From contig JAFAHS010000352.1 of NCBI GenBank assembly GCA_019237115.1, positions 1-46,454 of the forward strand: 46,454 bases of DNA. The letters run 5' to 3'. Positions 33,281 through 41,382 of this stretch are shown here, one piece after another. This stretch comes from Deltaproteobacteria bacterium (GTDB taxonomy: Bacteria > Desulfobacterota > Binatia > Binatales > Binataceae). Within the stretch, counting starts at the first letter, position 1. Each line of letters begins with the position of its first letter. A model generated the notes under the pieces. It searched no databases, was not told the origin of the DNA, and worked only from the letters and a program-made list of their open reading frames with translations. Position numbers and translations under genes: made by a program.

Positions 33281-34444
33281 GTGTCTGCCCCGGACGATGC
33301 TTTGGTCGCTGCCGGATTTGATCCCGCGGCGCCGGCCCCAAATGCCCTCGCGAAACTGCGCGAATTGCGGGCTGCCTCCGATATTCCGTCCACCGCAATT
33401 GCGCGCGCGCTCGGCAACATAGCCGACGACGGTGCCGCGGCAATGCTCGCCGAGATGGAAGGGGCAGCGGCGGGACCGCTGCGCCGCGAGATTCGTCGCT
33501 CGCTGTTCAAACTGCATCAGCGCGGTATCGAACCTCCAATCGAACCCCGTGTATCCGCGCCACGCCCGACGGCGGTCGCAGCAGACGCTTCCAACCTGAG
33601 CGCCCTGTTGTCCCCCATTGATGGCGAGGGCGCCCGGATAGTCTGGATAACCAAACCCCGTCCCCAGGGAGGCATGATGAGACTGTGGGGAATTACCTCC
33701 GAGGACGAAGGGCTGGTCGGCGCGATCGCGGGCAACATCACACGTCGGGAACTGCGCCAGGAGCGCGAAGAGATTGAGCGACGGTCCGGCATGCGCCTGG
33801 TCGAGGCAGACTGGCGGTTGGCGGACTTCCTGCTCTGCGACGCCTATCGGCACACGCCCGAGGCGCGTCGCGGCAAGGTGGGGAACTTCCTGGCCCTGCG
33901 CGCGGAACTCATCACCTCGCCGCCGCCGACCGACTTCCAACATCCGATCTATTCAGAACTCGCTGCGGAAGCGTCGAGAGATCCCTCGCCCGATCTGCTG
34001 AAGGAGCCCGCGCTGCTTGAATGGAAGCTGGCGGCCACGTTGGTCGCTCCTTACGTGGAAGAACTCAACCGCGCCAACGAAAGCACGATCGTCCTCAACC
34101 AAATGCAGCAGCAGGATAGGGTCGCCCAGATTGTCGAGCGCGCCATCACTGATCTGCTGAGCGCGGAGGGCGGTGCGCGCATCCGGAGGCGATTTGAGGA
34201 CCTCGCCTATTACCTGAACAAGAACGGCAGGCGCGAAGCGGCCGGCTGGGCAGCCGCCGCGGCAGCCAGAATTCTCGAGGGCGCAGAGCTGAAGCGCGTC
34301 CCATTCTTTATCGGATTTATCCGAATGCAACTTGGCCATGTGGTGGCCGAGGAACAGCAACGGGCGCGCGAGGAGCCGCGGCTCATCGTAACCCCGGCGG
34401 AAGCGATGCGCACGAGCGAAGCCGCGCGCCAACGGCGGCGCTAG
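33281..34444 (+). CDS. Hypothetical protein, alpha-helical
   Basis: This 387-aa protein has no family I recognise. The first 80 residues are Ala-rich helices of HEAT-like character (LAKLRELRAASDIPSTAIARALGNIADDGAAAML). A Pro-rich linker follows at about 84-105. The C-terminal 280 residues are charged and helical, with GMMRLWGITSEDEGL and RLADFLLCDAYRHTP. No signal peptide or membrane span is seen. Start GTG 33281 has no strong ribosome site, but the upstream palindrome (33234-33261) ends 19 nt before it. It is divergent from the HpaB-type gene and could be related to that cluster, without direct evidence. Confidence 0.7.
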   Translation: MSAPDDALVAAGFDPAAPAPNALAKLRELRAASDIPSTAIARALGNIADDGAAAMLAEMEGAAAGPLRREIRRSLFKLHQRGIEPPIEPRVSAPRPTAVAADASNLSALLSPIDGEGARIVWITKPRPQGGMMRLWGITSEDEGLVGAIAGNITRRELRQEREEIERRSGMRLVEADWRLADFLLCDAYRHTPEARRGKVGNFLALRAELITSPPPTDFQHPIYSELAAEASRDPSPDLLKEPALLEWKLAATLVAPYVEELNRANESTIVLNQMQQQDRVAQIVERAITDLLSAEGGARIRRRFEDLAYYLNKNGRREAAGWAAAAAARILEGAELKRVPFFIGFIRMQLGHVVAEEQQRAREEPRLIVTPAEAMRTSEAARQRRR

Positions 34445-34675
34445 ATCTGCTGCGACGAACGGTTATTTTAAGGAAGAGCGTGTTCACTTCCCACGCTGGC
34501 ACAATCGATGAGCCCCGGCGCGGTGCATGCGGCTGGTTAATGCGAACCGCCAACCGCGTTCGCGAACCGAGAAGGGCCTGGTCGCTTCGGGCCTCTTCCT
34601 GCGGGCAATGCCTCGAACAGACCTGAGGGCCGGAACAACTTAACTGCGGACACTTGGGGAGACGGCTCTTAAGCG

Positions 34676-35872
34676 ATGATCGAAGACAAACCTTTGGCCG
34701 GGATTCGCGTGCTGGACCTCACTCGGGTGCTGGCCGGTCCATTCTGTACCATGAACCTCGCCGACCTCGGCGCCGAGGTCATCAAGATTGAACTACCCGG
34801 ACGCGGGGACGACTCGCGCGGCTTTGCGCCGCTGCTTCCCAACGGAGACTCCGGCTACTACTACAGCGTCAATCGCGGCAAACAGAGCGTTACCATCGAC
34901 CTGCGCCGGGAAGAAGGGGTGGAGATATTCCTCTCGCTGGCGGCAAAATCTGACGTAGTAGTTGAGAATTTTTCGCCCGGCACCATGCAGCGCTTCGGCA
35001 TCGGGTACCCCGCCCTGACGGCGGCCAATCCCCGACTGATTCTTTGCTCAATTTCCGGGTTTGGGCAGACCGGACCAATGGCCGCGGCGCCCGCCTACGA
35101 TATCGTCGCGCAAGCGCTGGGCGGCACCATGAGCATCACCGGACCGCCCGACGGCGATCCCACCCGCTGCGGGGTTTCAATCGGTGATCTCTGCGCCGCG
35201 CTGTATGGAATTTCGGCGATCCTGGCCCAACTGCGGATTCGCGACCGCGACGGCAAGGGCGCGCATATCGACGTTGCGATGCTCGACTGCCAGGTTGCGA
35301 TGCTGGAAGACGCGCTCGCGCGCTATTCGGTCTCGGGGCGGGTGCCGGGACCGCTCGGGACCCGCCATCCGTCCATCACGCCGTTTCAGCAATTCCGCGC
35401 ATCCGACGGCTTCTTTGTAGCGGGCGCGGGCAACCAAGCCATCTGGCAGCGAATGTGCGACGCTATCGGGAAGCCGGAGTTGAAGGAGGACCCGCGCTTT
35501 ATCCGAAATGCCGACCGCACCGCGCATCATCTGGAACTCGAGGCAATCCTTGCACGCTGGTTCATGACCAGGCCGCGCGATCATTGGCTTCGCCTGCTGA
35601 GCGATGCCGCGGTGCCTTGCGCTCCAATTGCGAACGTCGAGGACGTGACCCGCAACCCGCATCTGGAGGAGCGTGGCATGATTCTGCGGGCGGACCATCC
35701 CGGGTATCCGGATCTGATCGTACCGGGCTCTCCATTCAAGAACACCGGGTCGAAGGCGATGCCGGTGACCCGTGCACCTTCGCTCGGCGAACATACCGAC
35801 GCCGTGTTGGAGCGGGTGCTCGGCTATGATTCTTGGCGCCTTTCCGAGTTGCGCAAGCGGAGTATCATATAG
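34676..35872 (+). CDS. CaiB/BaiF family (class III) CoA-transferase
   Basis: This 398-aa protein is a typical class III CoA-transferase: LAGIRVLDLTRVLAGPFCTMNLADLGAEVIKIE at the N-terminus, SGYYYSVNRGKQSVTIDLR, and SIGDLCAALYG with catalytic Asp171 that forms the acyl-anhydride intermediate. It moves CoA between organic acids in the cytosol, usually activating carnitine-, bile acid- or arylpropionate-like substrates. ATG 34676 follows GGGGAG, slightly distant. A thiolase follows on the same strand, so acid activation followed by beta-oxidation is a reasonable reading. Confidence 0.92.
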   Translation: MIEDKPLAGIRVLDLTRVLAGPFCTMNLADLGAEVIKIELPGRGDDSRGFAPLLPNGDSGYYYSVNRGKQSVTIDLRREEGVEIFLSLAAKSDVVVENFSPGTMQRFGIGYPALTAANPRLILCSISGFGQTGPMAAAPAYDIVAQALGGTMSITGPPDGDPTRCGVSIGDLCAALYGISAILAQLRIRDRDGKGAHIDVAMLDCQVAMLEDALARYSVSGRVPGPLGTRHPSITPFQQFRASDGFFVAGAGNQAIWQRMCDAIGKPELKEDPRFIRNADRTAHHLELEAILARWFMTRPRDHWLRLLSDAAVPCAPIANVEDVTRNPHLEERGMILRADHPGYPDLIVPGSPFKNTGSKAMPVTRAPSLGEHTDAVLERVLGYDSWRLSELRKRSII

Positions 35873-35931
35873 GCACCTTTTCGGGCGCCTCCCGGGTCGG
35901 GGCGAATCCAGCAAATGGAGGAATATCCATC

Positions 35932-37071
35932 GTGCGCGAAGTCGTCGTGGTCGATGGCGTAAGAACGCCGATCGGCAGAGCTGCCAGGGACAAAGGTTAC
36001 TACAAAGACATCCGTGCCGATGATCTGGCGGTGAACTGCATACGCCGCCTGCTTGAGAAAAATCCCAAAGTAAATCCGGCCGAGATCGAAGACGTAGTGT
36101 TCGGCTGTGCGAATCAATCGGGCGAGCAGGGTCTGAACCTCGGCCGGATGATCGCGCTGCTATCGGGGCTGCCGGTCGAAGTCGCTGGCACCACGATCGA
36201 CCGGCAATGCGGCTCGAGCCTGCAGGCGCTCAACTCCGCTGCCCACGCGATCATGGTTGGCGCCGGCGAAGTGGCGGTCGCGGGCGGAGTTGAACACATG
36301 ACCCACGTGCCGATGGGTTCGGGGATCGTGCCGAATCCCAAACTGCTCGATATGTTTCCGCGCGACATGTTCTTCATGGGTCTTACCGCGGAGCGGCTTG
36401 CGGACATGTACAAGATCACCCGCCAGCAGTCGGATACCTTTGCGCTTCGCTCCAATCAGCGGGCTGTCGCCGCCCGCGATCGCTTCAAGGAGGAGATCGT
36501 TCCCATCAAGCTGCCCGACGGCTCCACCGTCGACGTCGACCAGGGCCCCCGCGCCGAGACCAGCCTTGAGAAGCTCGCCGCACTGCAACTCTCGTTCAAG
36601 CCCGACGGACAGGTGACAGCCGGCAATTCCTCGCAAATCAGTGATGGCGCCGCCGCCGTCCTCCTGATGAGCGCGGAACGTGCACGCGATCTGGGGCTCA
36701 GGCCGTTCGCCAAAATTCGCGCCACCGCCGTGGTCGGCGTGCGCCCCGAGATCATGGGATGGGGTCCGGTTCCCGCAACCCGTAAGGCGCTCGGCCGCGC
36801 CCGTCTCGATGTCAAGGATATCGGCTTGTTCGAAATCAACGAGGCGTTTGCCGCACAGGTCCTCGCGTGTAACACCGACCTCAAGATCGACGAAGAGAAA
36901 CTCAATGTGAACGGCGGCGCCGTGGCCCTGGGACATCCACTGGGGTGCTCGGGCGCGCGGCTGATGGTAACCCTGACCCACGAGATGCGCCGACGTGGTG
37001 TAGCGCTGGGTGTCGCGACGATGTGCATAGGCATCGGTCAGGGAATCGCCACGGTCGTCGAGCAGGTGTAA
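35932..37071 (+). CDS. Thiolase family protein (acetyl-CoA acyltransferase)
   Basis: This 379-aa protein has all thiolase catalytic elements: nucleophile Cys93 in TTIDRQCGSSLQAL, His335 in GGAVALGHPLGCSGARL, and Cys365 in CIGIGQG. Thiolases cleave 3-ketoacyl-CoA to acyl-CoA and acetyl-CoA, or run in reverse for condensation. GTG 35932 is chosen because GGAGG sits 10 nt before it and the protein then starts REVVVVDGVRTPIG as the family does. It forms a tight run with CaiB upstream (59-nt gap) and the TlpA gene downstream (1-nt gap). Degradative or biosynthetic specificity is not evident. Confidence 0.93.
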   Translation: MREVVVVDGVRTPIGRAARDKGYYKDIRADDLAVNCIRRLLEKNPKVNPAEIEDVVFGCANQSGEQGLNLGRMIALLSGLPVEVAGTTIDRQCGSSLQALNSAAHAIMVGAGEVAVAGGVEHMTHVPMGSGIVPNPKLLDMFPRDMFFMGLTAERLADMYKITRQQSDTFALRSNQRAVAARDRFKEEIVPIKLPDGSTVDVDQGPRAETSLEKLAALQLSFKPDGQVTAGNSSQISDGAAAVLLMSAERARDLGLRPFAKIRATAVVGVRPEIMGWGPVPATRKALGRARLDVKDIGLFEINEAFAAQVLACNTDLKIDEEKLNVNGGAVALGHPLGCSGARLMVTLTHEMRRRGVALGVATMCIGIGQGIATVVEQV

Positions 37072-37072
37072 G

Positions 37073-37690
37073 GTGGCGGACCACTTCCTTCCCACGCGAA
37101 CCCCTTCCCGGATGCCGATCAAGTTCGGGCTCGGGTTGTTACTGGTGGCGGCTGCGATCGCTGGCTCGCCGGTTTCCATGCCGGGTTTTGCGCAAAGCGT
37201 GATTCCCATTCGCGCGGCGAGCGCCCTCGATTTCGAGCTGGAGGACCTGGATGGCAACCCGATGCGGCTCAGCCAGTTTCGCGGCCATCCGGTGATCGTC
37301 GATTTCTGGGCCACCTGGTGTCCGCCCTGCCGCAAGCAGATCCCGGAATTGAAAGAGCTGTATGAGCGCTACCACAAATCCAAGGGCCTCGAGATCATCG
37401 GGGTTGCGTGTGACACCATCCAGGGCGATGGTGTTCGTGATATCGGTCCTTTCGTGCGCAAGTTCAAGATCAACTATCCGGTGCTGGTCGCGAGTGAACC
37501 GGTGGTCAATTCCCTGGGGGTCGAGGCGATCCCCACGACTCTGTTCATCGGTCCCGACGGCCGCCTGGTGCAAAAGGTGATGGGCGCCGGAAGGCCCGGC
37601 GAACTGAGCGAAACCGCCAGGGATCTGATGAAAGGTTCCGGCCGGAAAGGTCCCAAAGACAGCGAGGACGACAATTCCGTAAGCATCTGA
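37073..37690 (+). CDS. TlpA family thiol-disulfide oxidoreductase
   Basis: This 205-aa protein has an N-terminal hydrophobic segment (about 16-34) and a likely signal cleavage near GFAQS. A thioredoxin-fold redoxin domain follows with the redox pair Cys83 and Cys86 in FWATWCPPCRKQ and the cis-proline loop VEAIPTTLFIGPDG. It should reduce disulfides in the periplasm, classically in cytochrome c maturation or metal-site assembly. GTG 37073 begins one nt after the thiolase stop; an ATG at 37112 just before the hydrophobic segment is an equally good start. The C-terminal tail (KGSGRKGPKDSEDDN) is charged and probably disordered. Confidence 0.88.
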   Translation: MADHFLPTRTPSRMPIKFGLGLLLVAAAIAGSPVSMPGFAQSVIPIRAASALDFELEDLDGNPMRLSQFRGHPVIVDFWATWCPPCRKQIPELKELYERYHKSKGLEIIGVACDTIQGDGVRDIGPFVRKFKINYPVLVASEPVVNSLGVEAIPTTLFIGPDGRLVQKVMGAGRPGELSETARDLMKGSGRKGPKDSEDDNSVSI

Positions 37691-37739
37691 GAACCGCGCC
37701 AATACGGGTGGTTGAGGTGTGGAATCGCGCCACGGTAGT

Positions 37740-37753
37740 CGGTTAAATAACCG
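37740..37753. repeat. Small inverted repeat just before bolA
   Basis: CGGTTA-AA-TAACCG forms a 6-bp perfect inverted repeat ending three nt before the bolA ATG, so it overlaps the expected ribosome-binding region. It could be an operator or could sequester the site. It may also be chance. Confidence 0.3.
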
Positions 37754-37756
37754 GGA

Positions 37757-38002
37757 ATGGACGCCAAGGAAGTTGAAAGCCTGATCCGGCTGGGAATTCC
37801 GGACGCTCACGTCGAGGTCCGAGACACCACCGGTGGCGGAGACCATTTCGACGCACTGATCGTGAGTGCGGTGTTCGAGGGCAAGGGCCTCGTCGAACGG
37901 CATCAAACGGTATACAAAGCACTTGGCGAAGCGATGCGAGTGAGGGTGCACGCACTCTCGCTTAAGACTCTCACGCCCGCGCAGTACGAAAACCGGAGGT
38001 AA
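37757..38002 (+). CDS. bolA: BolA family protein
   Basis: This 81-aa protein has the BolA fold. It begins MDAKEVESLIRLGIPDAHVEV, then GGGDHFDALIVSAVFEGKGLVERHQTVYKALGEAM, with the conserved R-H-x-x-V-Y-x-A-L helix and an HALSLKTLTP end. The invariant C-terminal His and the loop region bind a [2Fe-2S] cluster when BolA pairs with a CGFS glutaredoxin. That partner is encoded six nt downstream, a well-known gene pair. The role is iron-sulfur cluster trafficking or iron-status sensing in the cytosol. Confidence 0.92.
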   Translation: MDAKEVESLIRLGIPDAHVEVRDTTGGGDHFDALIVSAVFEGKGLVERHQTVYKALGEAMRVRVHALSLKTLTPAQYENRR

Positions 38003-38008
38003 GGAGCA

Positions 38009-38341
38009 ATGTCCGAGGCACTTGAACGAATCCAGTCGGCGATCCACGGCAACAAGATCCAAGTCTTCATGAAAGGTACCCGAAGTTTTCCACAGTGCGG
38101 ATTCTCCGCGGCGACGGTACAAATTCTCGAGGAACTGGGTGTGCCATTCGGGACCACCGACGTACTCGCCGACCCCGAATTGCGCGACGAAATCAAGCGT
38201 TACAGCAACTGGCCGACAATTCCGCAGGTCTACATAGATGGTAAGTTCATCGGCGGATGCGACATCATCCGCGAACTCTACGAGAGCGGTGAACTGCAGA
38301 CCCTGGTGAAAGCCGCAGTCGGTCAGGGCGCCCAGCAATAG
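38009..38341 (+). CDS. grxD: Monothiol glutaredoxin, Grx4/CGFS type
   Basis: This 110-aa protein has the monothiol active site Cys30 in FPQCGFSAATVQIL, the glutathione-contact Lys22 (FMKGT), WPTIPQVYIDGKFIGGCDI with the cis-Pro, and CDI for the second glutathione contact. It binds a bridging [2Fe-2S] with glutathione and hands clusters on, with BolA. The usual K-G-T-P is K-G-T-R here, a mild deviation. ATG 38009 has a strong AAGGAG site. It is coupled to bolA by a six-nt gap. Confidence 0.95.
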   Translation: MSEALERIQSAIHGNKIQVFMKGTRSFPQCGFSAATVQILEELGVPFGTTDVLADPELRDEIKRYSNWPTIPQVYIDGKFIGGCDIIRELYESGELQTLVKAAVGQGAQQ

Positions 38342-38538
38342 CTCGCCTCCGTTTGCAGTGAGCGCAACGGCGCGTCGGGAAAAACTCGTCGCGCCCTGCT
38401 TGCGATCTACGGAAATGACCGTCACCGCATGGCCGCCGCGGGCCGTGTGGACGGCGGAGCAAGCTTCCAACCCGGTTGCCCAAATCAGGGCTTTGCGAGT
38501 AGAGCTTGTTTACCCACTAGACCATCGGGAGGACGACC

Positions 38539-39423
38539 ATGACGGAAAAAGAACGAGAATTTCTGAAGGCACTTGCTGCCGCGCCGATTCCCACCGACAT
38601 TCCGGGATTGCGCAGCGCGGTGGACACTTTCTCTCCGATGATGAACCAGGACCTGCCAGAGATCGGCGCCCTGCACGAGGGTGTCGAGTTGCGTCCCAAT
38701 TTACGCGCCGATATCGCCATCCCCAAAGGCAGCGGACCATTTCCGGTGGTGGTCTATCTGCACGGCGGCGGCTGGGTCGCCGGCAGCCCCAAGACCCATC
38801 GCAAACTTGGCATGCAGTTCGCCGAAGCCGGTTTCCTGACCATCAACGTGGACTATCGGCTGGCGCCGGAGCATCCGTTCCCGGCGGGCCTGGAAGACTG
38901 CGTGTTCGCGATCAAGTGGACCGCCGACCACGCCGGGCGCTGGAACGGCGATAGCAACCGGATCGCGGTGGGCGGAGATTCGGCCGGCGGCAACCTCACC
39001 GCTGCTTCGCTGACCGCTCTGGCGGCCGAAAACTATTCGGGACCCAAACCCAAGGCCGCGATTCTGATTTACGGCGTATACGATTTCCCGGCGACCCTCG
39101 AACGAGCCAAGGGCACGATGGATGGAATGGCAAAAGGATACGTGGGAAGTGCCAACTTTCCCTCCCTGCTGAAGGACGCGCGGGTGAGCCCGCTGGGAGC
39201 AGTCAAGCCCGGCGCCCTGCCCCCCTCGTTCGTCGTATGCGGGACTGCGGATACGCTGCTGCCCGAGTCGCACGCAATCGCCGAGGCGCTTAAGCGCGCG
39301 GACATCCGTCATGAGCTGCACATCTTCGACGAGATGCCGCACGGCTTTCTGCAGATGTCGAATCTGTCGGCATGCGGCGAAGCGCAAAAACGCATCTTCG
39401 ATTTCTTGCGCAAGGTCATGTAG
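38539..39423 (+). CDS. Alpha/beta hydrolase, hormone-sensitive-lipase family
   Basis: This 294-aa esterase has the HSL oxyanion motif HGGG at 75-78 and nucleophile Ser148 in GGDSAGGN. The charge-relay Asp is probably the one in CGTADTLLPES, with His in MPHGFLQM near the C-terminus. These are cytosolic carboxylesterases for short acyl or aryl esters. ATG 38539 follows GGGAGG with ideal spacing. It lies 197 nt after grxD and may have its own promoter. A role in releasing aromatic acids from esters would suit the region, but this is inference. Confidence 0.92.
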   Translation: MTEKEREFLKALAAAPIPTDIPGLRSAVDTFSPMMNQDLPEIGALHEGVELRPNLRADIAIPKGSGPFPVVVYLHGGGWVAGSPKTHRKLGMQFAEAGFLTINVDYRLAPEHPFPAGLEDCVFAIKWTADHAGRWNGDSNRIAVGGDSAGGNLTAASLTALAAENYSGPKPKAAILIYGVYDFPATLERAKGTMDGMAKGYVGSANFPSLLKDARVSPLGAVKPGALPPSFVVCGTADTLLPESHAIAEALKRADIRHELHIFDEMPHGFLQMSNLSACGEAQKRIFDFLRKVM

Positions 39424-39606
39424 CGAAGCGCCAATACCGCGCCCCGCGAAGAGAGATGCCTGACTGACCCGGGCACGCATCCTGTTGCCAGCTGATTTAG
39501 AAGAAGCTGCAAGGGAGGGGCATGCCCTCAACGCTTTTCGTTTCCCCAAGGTCACATTCGGTGCCGGAACAGGAGTCTCGGCTAGGGCGTTAAATCGAGG
39601 CGGTTA

Positions 39607-40356
39607 GTGGCGATGGCCGACTGGTACGACGACGACAGCTTCTGGGAAACGTTTCGCGACTACATGTTCAACCCCGCACGTCTTGAGCAGACGCGTGCCG
39701 AGGTCGATCAGTTGATCGCCCTGCTGAAGCTTGGCCCGGGCGTTCAGGTGCTGGATCTCTGCTGCGGCATTGGGCGCCACTCCCTTGAATTTGCGCGCCG
39801 GGGTTTCAGGGTGACCGGGGTTGACCGTACCGTTAGCTATCTTGAGCAGGCGCGGGAGAGTGCCGCGCGGGAAAACCTGAGCATCGATTTCGTTCACTCC
39901 GACATGCGTGCGTTTGCGCGGGGCGAGGCATTTGATGGTGCGCTCAGCATGTTCACATCGTTCGGCTACTTCGAGGATGCCGCCGACGATTTGCGCGTCG
40001 CACGCAACGTCTACGAGTCTTTGCGTCCTGGCGCAAAGCTCGCGATCGACATAAACGGCAAGGAAGTAATCGCGGCCAAATTTCGCGAGCGCGATTGGAA
40101 CCAACGCGCGGATGGCACCATCGTGATCGAGGAACGGCGCGTGCTCGACGGATGGTCAAAACTCGAATCTCACTGGGTCCAGCTGCGAGGAGCCGAACGG
40201 CGCGAATCCACCCTGGTGGTGCGGCCCTACTCCGGGGTCGAGCTGAGCATGTTACTCAAGCAAGCAGGGTTCCCCGAAGTTGCGACTTACGGAAGCCTGG
40301 CCGCAACTCCCTACGACCACCGCGCGGAACGTCTGGTGGCGGTTGCCACCAAGTAA
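39607..40356 (+). CDS. Class I SAM-dependent methyltransferase
   Basis: This 249-aa protein has the SAM-binding motif VQVLDLCCGIGRHSLEFARRG and motif II GVDRT, then DFVHSDMRAFAR and GALSMFTSFGYF, as in the UbiE/MenG-like methyltransferase group. The acceptor is unknown. Start GTG 39607 is 6 nt after GAGG; an ATG two codons later is also possible. It begins 183 nt after the hydrolase and converges on the DUF882 gene with an 81-nt gap. Confidence 0.88.
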   Translation: MAMADWYDDDSFWETFRDYMFNPARLEQTRAEVDQLIALLKLGPGVQVLDLCCGIGRHSLEFARRGFRVTGVDRTVSYLEQARESAARENLSIDFVHSDMRAFARGEAFDGALSMFTSFGYFEDAADDLRVARNVYESLRPGAKLAIDINGKEVIAAKFRERDWNQRADGTIVIEERRVLDGWSKLESHWVQLRGAERRESTLVVRPYSGVELSMLLKQAGFPEVATYGSLAATPYDHRAERLVAVATK

Positions 40357-40437
40357 CCGCCACCCGTCGTCAGAGGATGGTTGTGGCCCCTCGCGGGCCA
40401 CACTTGACCTGACATCGCCCTGGATGAAGGGGGAGGC

Positions 40438-41028
40438 CTACCAACGGCGCACGCGGCCCGTGTCCACGTGCACGAAGCGATCTGGATAGTAACCTACGCC
40501 GCCGCGCTGCAACGAAAGCGCCGCGAGGCGAACAAGGCCGAGCGGCCGGCCGGGCAAGGTGATGTCGATCGCGCGGCCCTCCATGTGCAGACTGTGCGCG
40601 GCAACTCCCTCGCTTCGGGAATGAAGCATTGCATTGGTGAGCGGTGAACGATACCCGGAAATGACTTCGTAATTTGCCTGGGACTGCAGTCGGTCGCGAA
40701 GCGCGACCAGCAAATCGAGCAAAGTCGGATCGATGGGCTTGATTTCGTTTTGCCGAAAGTCGCGAAGAATGTAGTTGACTTGGTCGAGCGCGGTCGGGAC
40801 GTACTCACCCTTTTCCCAATATACCGTGGTGAGGCGTTCGCCGGTGTGCAAATTGTAAAAGCTGAGGCTGCGCGCCATTTCTCGTTTGCTGGCGGCAGAA
40901 GTCTGAACGTTCATCCGCGCCCACGCCGCGCCCGGAACCACAAGCGGCGCAGCGCTTACTAAGCCCATGCTCAGAAACTGGCGCCGGTTTATGTGCTTTT
41001 CTTGATGCCTGCTCGAGTTCTTGCTCAT
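40438..41028 (-). CDS. DUF882 / YcbK-family murein endopeptidase-like protein, Tat-exported
   Basis: This 196-aa protein carries a Tat signal: NRRQFLSMG at 14-22 followed by a hydrophobic stretch and an AWA cleavage region near residue 38. The catalytic domain is M15-like with zinc ligands His148 and Asp155 (HSLHMEGRAIDI) and His187 (FVHVDTGRVRRW), and it ends right after the last motif. Family members such as MepK cleave peptidoglycan cross-links in the periplasm. ATG 41028 follows GGGGAGGAG, with short spacing. The 354-nt upstream gap holds the structured element at 41140-41236. Confidence 0.92.
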   Translation of the reverse strand: MSKNSSRHQEKHINRRQFLSMGLVSAAPLVVPGAAWARMNVQTSAASKREMARSLSFYNLHTGERLTTVYWEKGEYVPTALDQVNYILRDFRQNEIKPIDPTLLDLLVALRDRLQSQANYEVISGYRSPLTNAMLHSRSEGVAAHSLHMEGRAIDITLPGRPLGLVRLAALSLQRGGVGYYPDRFVHVDTGRVRRW

Positions 41029-41382
41029 CTCCTCCCCTCTCCGGACCGGCTCGCGGCGACATCTCTCGTCCCCTTCAAAGAGATGCCACCTCGCCCACCC
41101 TATGCAATCAATTAAATCACGTAAATAGTGGGTCTCTGCAAGCCTGCGCTACGCACACCTGCGGCGACCCATTTTACCGACATGGTCATCTAGTATGACG
41201 GTCAAAATTAACCGCTTATTCAGTTTGCGCAGGCTTAAGTTGCGCGAGGAAAGCGGCCCCGGAGTCGCCGCCAACGAGCCGGATCCCTGAGCCCGAGCTG
41301 ACTTGCAGCGCAGAATTATTTCCGCTCCCCTCCGACTCCGGCGCGACAGGCGAGGGACGCGGCCGGTTTCAACGGATGTGAG
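41029..41382. other. Intergenic region upstream of the DUF882 gene
   Basis: This 354-nt gap is less GC-rich than its surroundings, especially 41100-41130 and 41170-41220. It contains a nested inverted-repeat element at 41140-41236, described separately. No ORF with a credible start is present. The AT-rich stretch 41101-41130 is the likeliest place for the DUF882 promoter on the minus strand. Confidence 0.45.
41140..41236. repeat. 97-nt nested inverted-repeat element (structured RNA or miniature repeat)
   Basis: The outer arms AAGCCTGCGC (41140-41149) and GCGCAGGCTT (41227-41236) are perfect 10-bp complements. Inside, after symmetric 11-nt internal loops, GCGG (41161-41164) pairs with CCGC (41212-41215). 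Next ATTTT (41171-41175) pairs with AAAAT (41204-41208), GAC (41179-41181) with GTC (41201-41203), and GTCAT (41185-41189) with ATGAC (41195-41199) around loop CTAGT. That is 27 paired positions in one extended stem. Base composition is lower in GC than the flanks. Confidence 0.55.

Noticed and set aside
37139..38470. Minus-strand open frame of 443 codons across tlpA, bolA and grxD
   Set aside because: It spans three independently recognisable genes and their intergenic gaps, and has no conserved motif.
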